Origin: an uncultured Lachnospiraceae bacterium
GTDB lineage: Bacteria; Bacillota; Clostridia; Lachnospirales; Lachnospiraceae
NCBI GenBank assembly: GCA_947174725.1
Contig: CAMWKA010000052.1
Coordinates: forward strand, 1 to 9,082
DNA: 9,082 nt
Direction of reading: 5' to 3'
Under the pieces are notes generated by a model. The model did no database searches, had not been told where the DNA came from, and saw only the letters and a list, made by a program, of their open reading frames with translations. The translations under genes were made by a program, and so were the position numbers. The first letter of the stretch is position 1. Every line of letters begins with the position of its first letter. Shown here one piece after another: positions 6,519-9,082 of this stretch.

Positions 6519-9082
6519 TTAATCAGTTGTCGTGCTGCCTCCGACTGCCTCCGATGCTTCGCCGTTGATCAATTCCGTATGATCCATCAGATTAAAATAA
6601 TAGGTAAATACATCTTTTCCCAGCTGTGCCGCGTAATCGGAGGAATAACCGTGGGCGATACGTACCGCAATCGCGATCTCCGGCGCGTTATAGGGCGCGT
6701 AACCAACAAACAATGCATGGTTAGGTTTATTTTCTGCTTCCTGTGCCGTTCCTGTTTTGCCGGCGCAGAGCACGCCAAAGTCATTAAAATATGACTTGCG
6801 TTCTATCACTCTGCGCATACCGGTGTGGATCGCGTTCCACAGATTGCTGCTTAGGCTCACGTAATTTCGGACATTTGGCGTATAACTGCGCAGCACTTCT
6901 CCCCGTGAATTTTGTACGGATTTGATCAGACTCAACTGATATACCGTACCACTGTTGGCAATCGTCGTTACATATCTCGCGAGTCCGACCGTCGTATAGT
7001 TATGGTTGCCTTGGCCGATCGCCGACGGTACGGGATACTGCGTCGATACCTGCGGTTCGGATTCGGCAATCTCCACCCCGGACTTTTCGCTAAATCCAAA
7101 CATATCCGCATACTTGTAAATCCGTTCCATACCGACGCTGTCATTATAGCCTGTTCCGCTGTTTGCAAGGCGGTAGCCTACCTCATAGAAAAAGATATTA
7201 CAGGAATTTTCAATCGCTCCAGTCACGGCAAGCGATCCATGTATGCCGGTACATCTTGGTGGGGTAGTTCCGGCCAGCTTGTCCTCAAATACCCCCTGAC
7301 AAGTAATCGTTTCACCAAGCGTAATCACCCCTTCTTCTACGCCCGCCACGGCAGAGAGCATCTTAAAGGTAGATCCCGGTGCGGTACGCTGCTGTGTAGC
7401 ATAATTCCAAAGCGGCCTCGACATGTCATTGTTCAGTGCTGCCAAATAAGCGGAATCCGCGTTATTGGCAAGCCGGTTATTGTCATAACCCGGATAAGAT
7501 ACCAAAGCAAGCACCTCTCCGGTATTGGGATTTGTGACAACACAGGAACCGGAACACGGCTCCAGTCCCAATTGTGCCGGTGTAATATCCAAATTGGAAA
7601 TCAGGGATACCATAAAGCTATAAGACGATACCTGCCCCGATATCAGCCGGTTGATCCTTGACTGGTCGATCTGAATGATATCCTGTTCCCAAAGCAGCAG
7701 ACATACCTGTTTTCCGTTGATATTGTCATTCAGAAGCATATATCGGTACAGCCTTTTGGAGAAATCAATATTATTGGCAAGATGTTCTATAATATAATCT
7801 ATCATCGCCGCATAGATCTCCGAAGAGTCGGAATACTGGTTCTCCAAATGCAGCTTGCTGATATCGATCCAGTTTTTGGAGATGGCATAGGTCAGGAATT
7901 CCTTGATACTGATGGATTCCTCCGTTTTCCATCTTTGATAGACCGTATCTGTCTGATCAACTGCTTCCATATTCAGTACGCCATAATTATTGGAAGAAAG
8001 CATGGAGATGATAAAGCTTTCATAGACCTGATATTCTTTGCTCAGATCCCGGTAAGCGGTATCACTTTCCATCATCTGCCTTCTAAGTTCAGTAAATACA
8101 CTTTCCTGCTTACTTAAGAATGCCTGATAAACGGCTTTTTCCGTTTCACCCGCATAATCTTTGGAAAGATGGTTGATATCTATCACATTATTATTAAACA
8201 GCGCGTAGTAAACATCATAGATCGGGATCTGTACATTACGTCCGGTCTGTTCCACTTCTTTTTCATTCACGATGCGGCTCACCAGGATCCCGGCGATCTT
8301 CTGCTCTAATAAATTGTAGATTGCGATCTGAAGTTCACTGTCTATCGTCAGATAGATATCGTTGCCGGCAATTGGCGGTATCGCATTCTGCACCTCTATG
8401 ATCCTGCCAAACTTATCCACGTAGACGGTTTCGGAACCCTTTGTACCCTGCAGTTCATTTTCCATGGAATATTCTATTCCTGTCTTCCCCACAATGTCAG
8501 TCAGAGAATAATTAGGATTCTCCAAGGACAGCGAATCATATTCTTCCTGTGAGATCCTTCCGGTATAACCGATGATCGGTGCAAAATAAATACTGTTATT
8601 GTACCGGCGGAGCGTCTCCTCCTCAATGGCAACGCCCTGCAGAATATCACTGTTTTCCATAATGACGGCAACCGTCTTTTCGCTGACATCTGTTGCCACC
8701 TCAGTGGAAATATATTTTTGGAAGGCATTTAAACTCAGATTATATCTGATATTGATGATCTTTAAGATCTCTTCATTGGTATAACCCATGCCCATGACGA
8801 ATGCAGTCTGCTTGCCTTCTTCGTCGGTAAAATAACCTCCGATTCCAAATTTATTCTCTCCGGCAAGATATGTAATGACATCATCCGGCGTCGCAGTCTT
8901 TTCCGGATAGGTAAGCTCCTGTATCGTCTTTCTGCCGTAAACATCCGCCAGAAAACGAAGCAGCGTATTCCCCTCCACTGCATATCGGAAGTTGCCATTC
9001 TCATCCAGATATATTTTAAAATCACTGATGATCTCATCACCGCTGTCTTCAATCAAATGTATCATATTATAAATGATCTTAT
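6519..9082 (-). CDS. mrdA: Penicillin-binding protein 2 (class B transpeptidase), 5'-partial
   Basis: This is the C-terminal part of a PBP2-type DD-transpeptidase, which cross-links glycan made by RodA during cell elongation. The frame stays open through the window edge. A Met codon at 9063-9065 is internal, because the membrane anchor and start of the protein are missing. Numbering from that Met (848 residues to the stop), the dimerisation domain runs to about 230, with the conserved GYTGRIS at 167-173 and LTDIVGKTGIE at 188-198. The catalytic domain carries STFK (565-568), SCN (621-623) and KTGT (770-773). Between LTIDSELQ (239-246) and SGSCVVTNPNTGEVLAL (505-521) sits an insertion of roughly 250 residues, where many PBP2 proteins have only about 20-30. 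Cys589, Cys605 and His609 form a possible metal site. The gene is the first visible member of the operon and lies 17 nt before minC. Confidence 0.95.
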   Translation of the reverse strand, partial: KIIYNMIHLIEDSGDEIISDFKIYLDENGNFRYAVEGNTLLRFLADVYGRKTIQELTYPEKTATPDDVITYLAGENKFGIGGYFTDEEGKQTAFVMGMGYTNEEILKIINIRYNLSLNAFQKYISTEVATDVSEKTVAVIMENSDILQGVAIEEETLRRYNNSIYFAPIIGYTGRISQEEYDSLSLENPNYSLTDIVGKTGIEYSMENELQGTKGSETVYVDKFGRIIEVQNAIPPIAGNDIYLTIDSELQIAIYNLLEQKIAGILVSRIVNEKEVEQTGRNVQIPIYDVYYALFNNNVIDINHLSKDYAGETEKAVYQAFLSKQESVFTELRRQMMESDTAYRDLSKEYQVYESFIISMLSSNNYGVLNMEAVDQTDTVYQRWKTEESISIKEFLTYAISKNWIDISKLHLENQYSDSSEIYAAMIDYIIEHLANNIDFSKRLYRYMLLNDNINGKQVCLLLWEQDIIQIDQSRINRLISGQVSSYSFMVSLISNLDITPAQLGLEPCSGSCVVTNPNTGEVLALVSYPGYDNNRLANNADSAYLAALNNDMSRPLWNYATQQRTAPGSTFKMLSAVAGVEEGVITLGETITCQGVFEDKLAGTTPPRCTGIHGSLAVTGAIENSCNIFFYEVGYRLANSGTGYNDSVGMERIYKYADMFGFSEKSGVEIAESEPQVSTQYPVPSAIGQGNHNYTTVGLARYVTTIANSGTVYQLSLIKSVQNSRGEVLRSYTPNVRNYVSLSSNLWNAIHTGMRRVIERKSYFNDFGVLCAGKTGTAQEAENKPNHALFVGYAPYNAPEIAIAVRIAHGYSSDYAAQLGKDVFTYYFNLMDHTELINGEASEAVGGSTTTD
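6535..6554. repeat. Perfect 10-bp tandem duplication at the PBP2 C-terminus
   Basis: CTGCCTCCGA occurs twice head to tail within the last codons of the PBP2 gene, in the stretch coding for SEAVGGST. Because the unit is 10 bp, gain or loss of one copy would shift the reading frame of the last few residues. Two copies this short can arise by chance, and no function is implied. Confidence 0.7.

Noticed and set aside
6912..7661. Plus-strand open frame of 249 codons opposite the PBP2 gene
   Set aside because: It lies entirely antisense to the conserved PBP2 transpeptidase domain, is rich in Arg and Ile as expected of an antisense shadow, has no recognisable domain, and conflicts with strong motifs on the minus strand.

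Overview
The window carries nine protein genes, all on the minus strand, so transcription runs from the right edge (9082) to the left edge (1). The products are housekeeping cell-envelope and division proteins of a low-to-moderate-GC Gram-positive anaerobe. The gene order (PBP2, minC, minD, minE, rodA, mgsA, DD-carboxypeptidase), the very long PBP2 with a large internal insertion, and the style of the MgsA, MinC and MinD proteins point to Clostridia, most likely Lachnospiraceae. This assignment comes from recognising the families and was not tested by a database search.

Layout in the direction of transcription: (1) 9082-6519, the 3' part of a class B penicillin-binding protein of the PBP2/MrdA type, with its 5' end outside the window; mreB, mreC and mreD would be expected further upstream. 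(2) 6501-5773 minC, 5682-4891 minD and 4872-4600 minE, the complete oscillator-type Min system. (3) 4572-3424 rodA, the SEDS glycosyltransferase partner of PBP2. (4) 3361-2969 mgsA, methylglyoxal synthase. (5) 2982-1993, a lipoprotein-type D-Ala-D-Ala carboxypeptidase that overlaps mgsA by 14 nt. (6) After a 136-bp gap with a good sigma-A-like promoter, 1856-1437, a small P-loop protein of unknown function. (7) 1403-24, a membrane-anchored HlyD/biotinyl-lipoyl-like protein. In clostridial genomes such a gene often lies beside yggS/sepF/ylmH/divIVA, which may follow beyond the left edge.

Functionally the first block links lateral wall growth (RodA polymerises glycan, PBP2 cross-links it), trimming of peptide stems (carboxypeptidase) and division-site placement (MinCDE). 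A metabolic gene, mgsA, is inserted between them. Most junctions in the block are short (17-27 nt, about 62 nt before mgsA, or an overlap), so one long operon is likely. The exception is the 90-nt minC-minD gap, which holds a striking set of GATTAC/GTAATC inverted repeats.

No RNA genes, mobile elements, CRISPR arrays, phage genes or clearly foreign DNA were seen, and no gene-free stretch exceeds 300 bases. I find no convincing evidence for a wholly new system. The items most worth checking are the minC-minD repeat array, altered active-site signature residues in MgsA, a non-canonical MinD-binding motif in MinC, and the two poorly understood genes at the left end.
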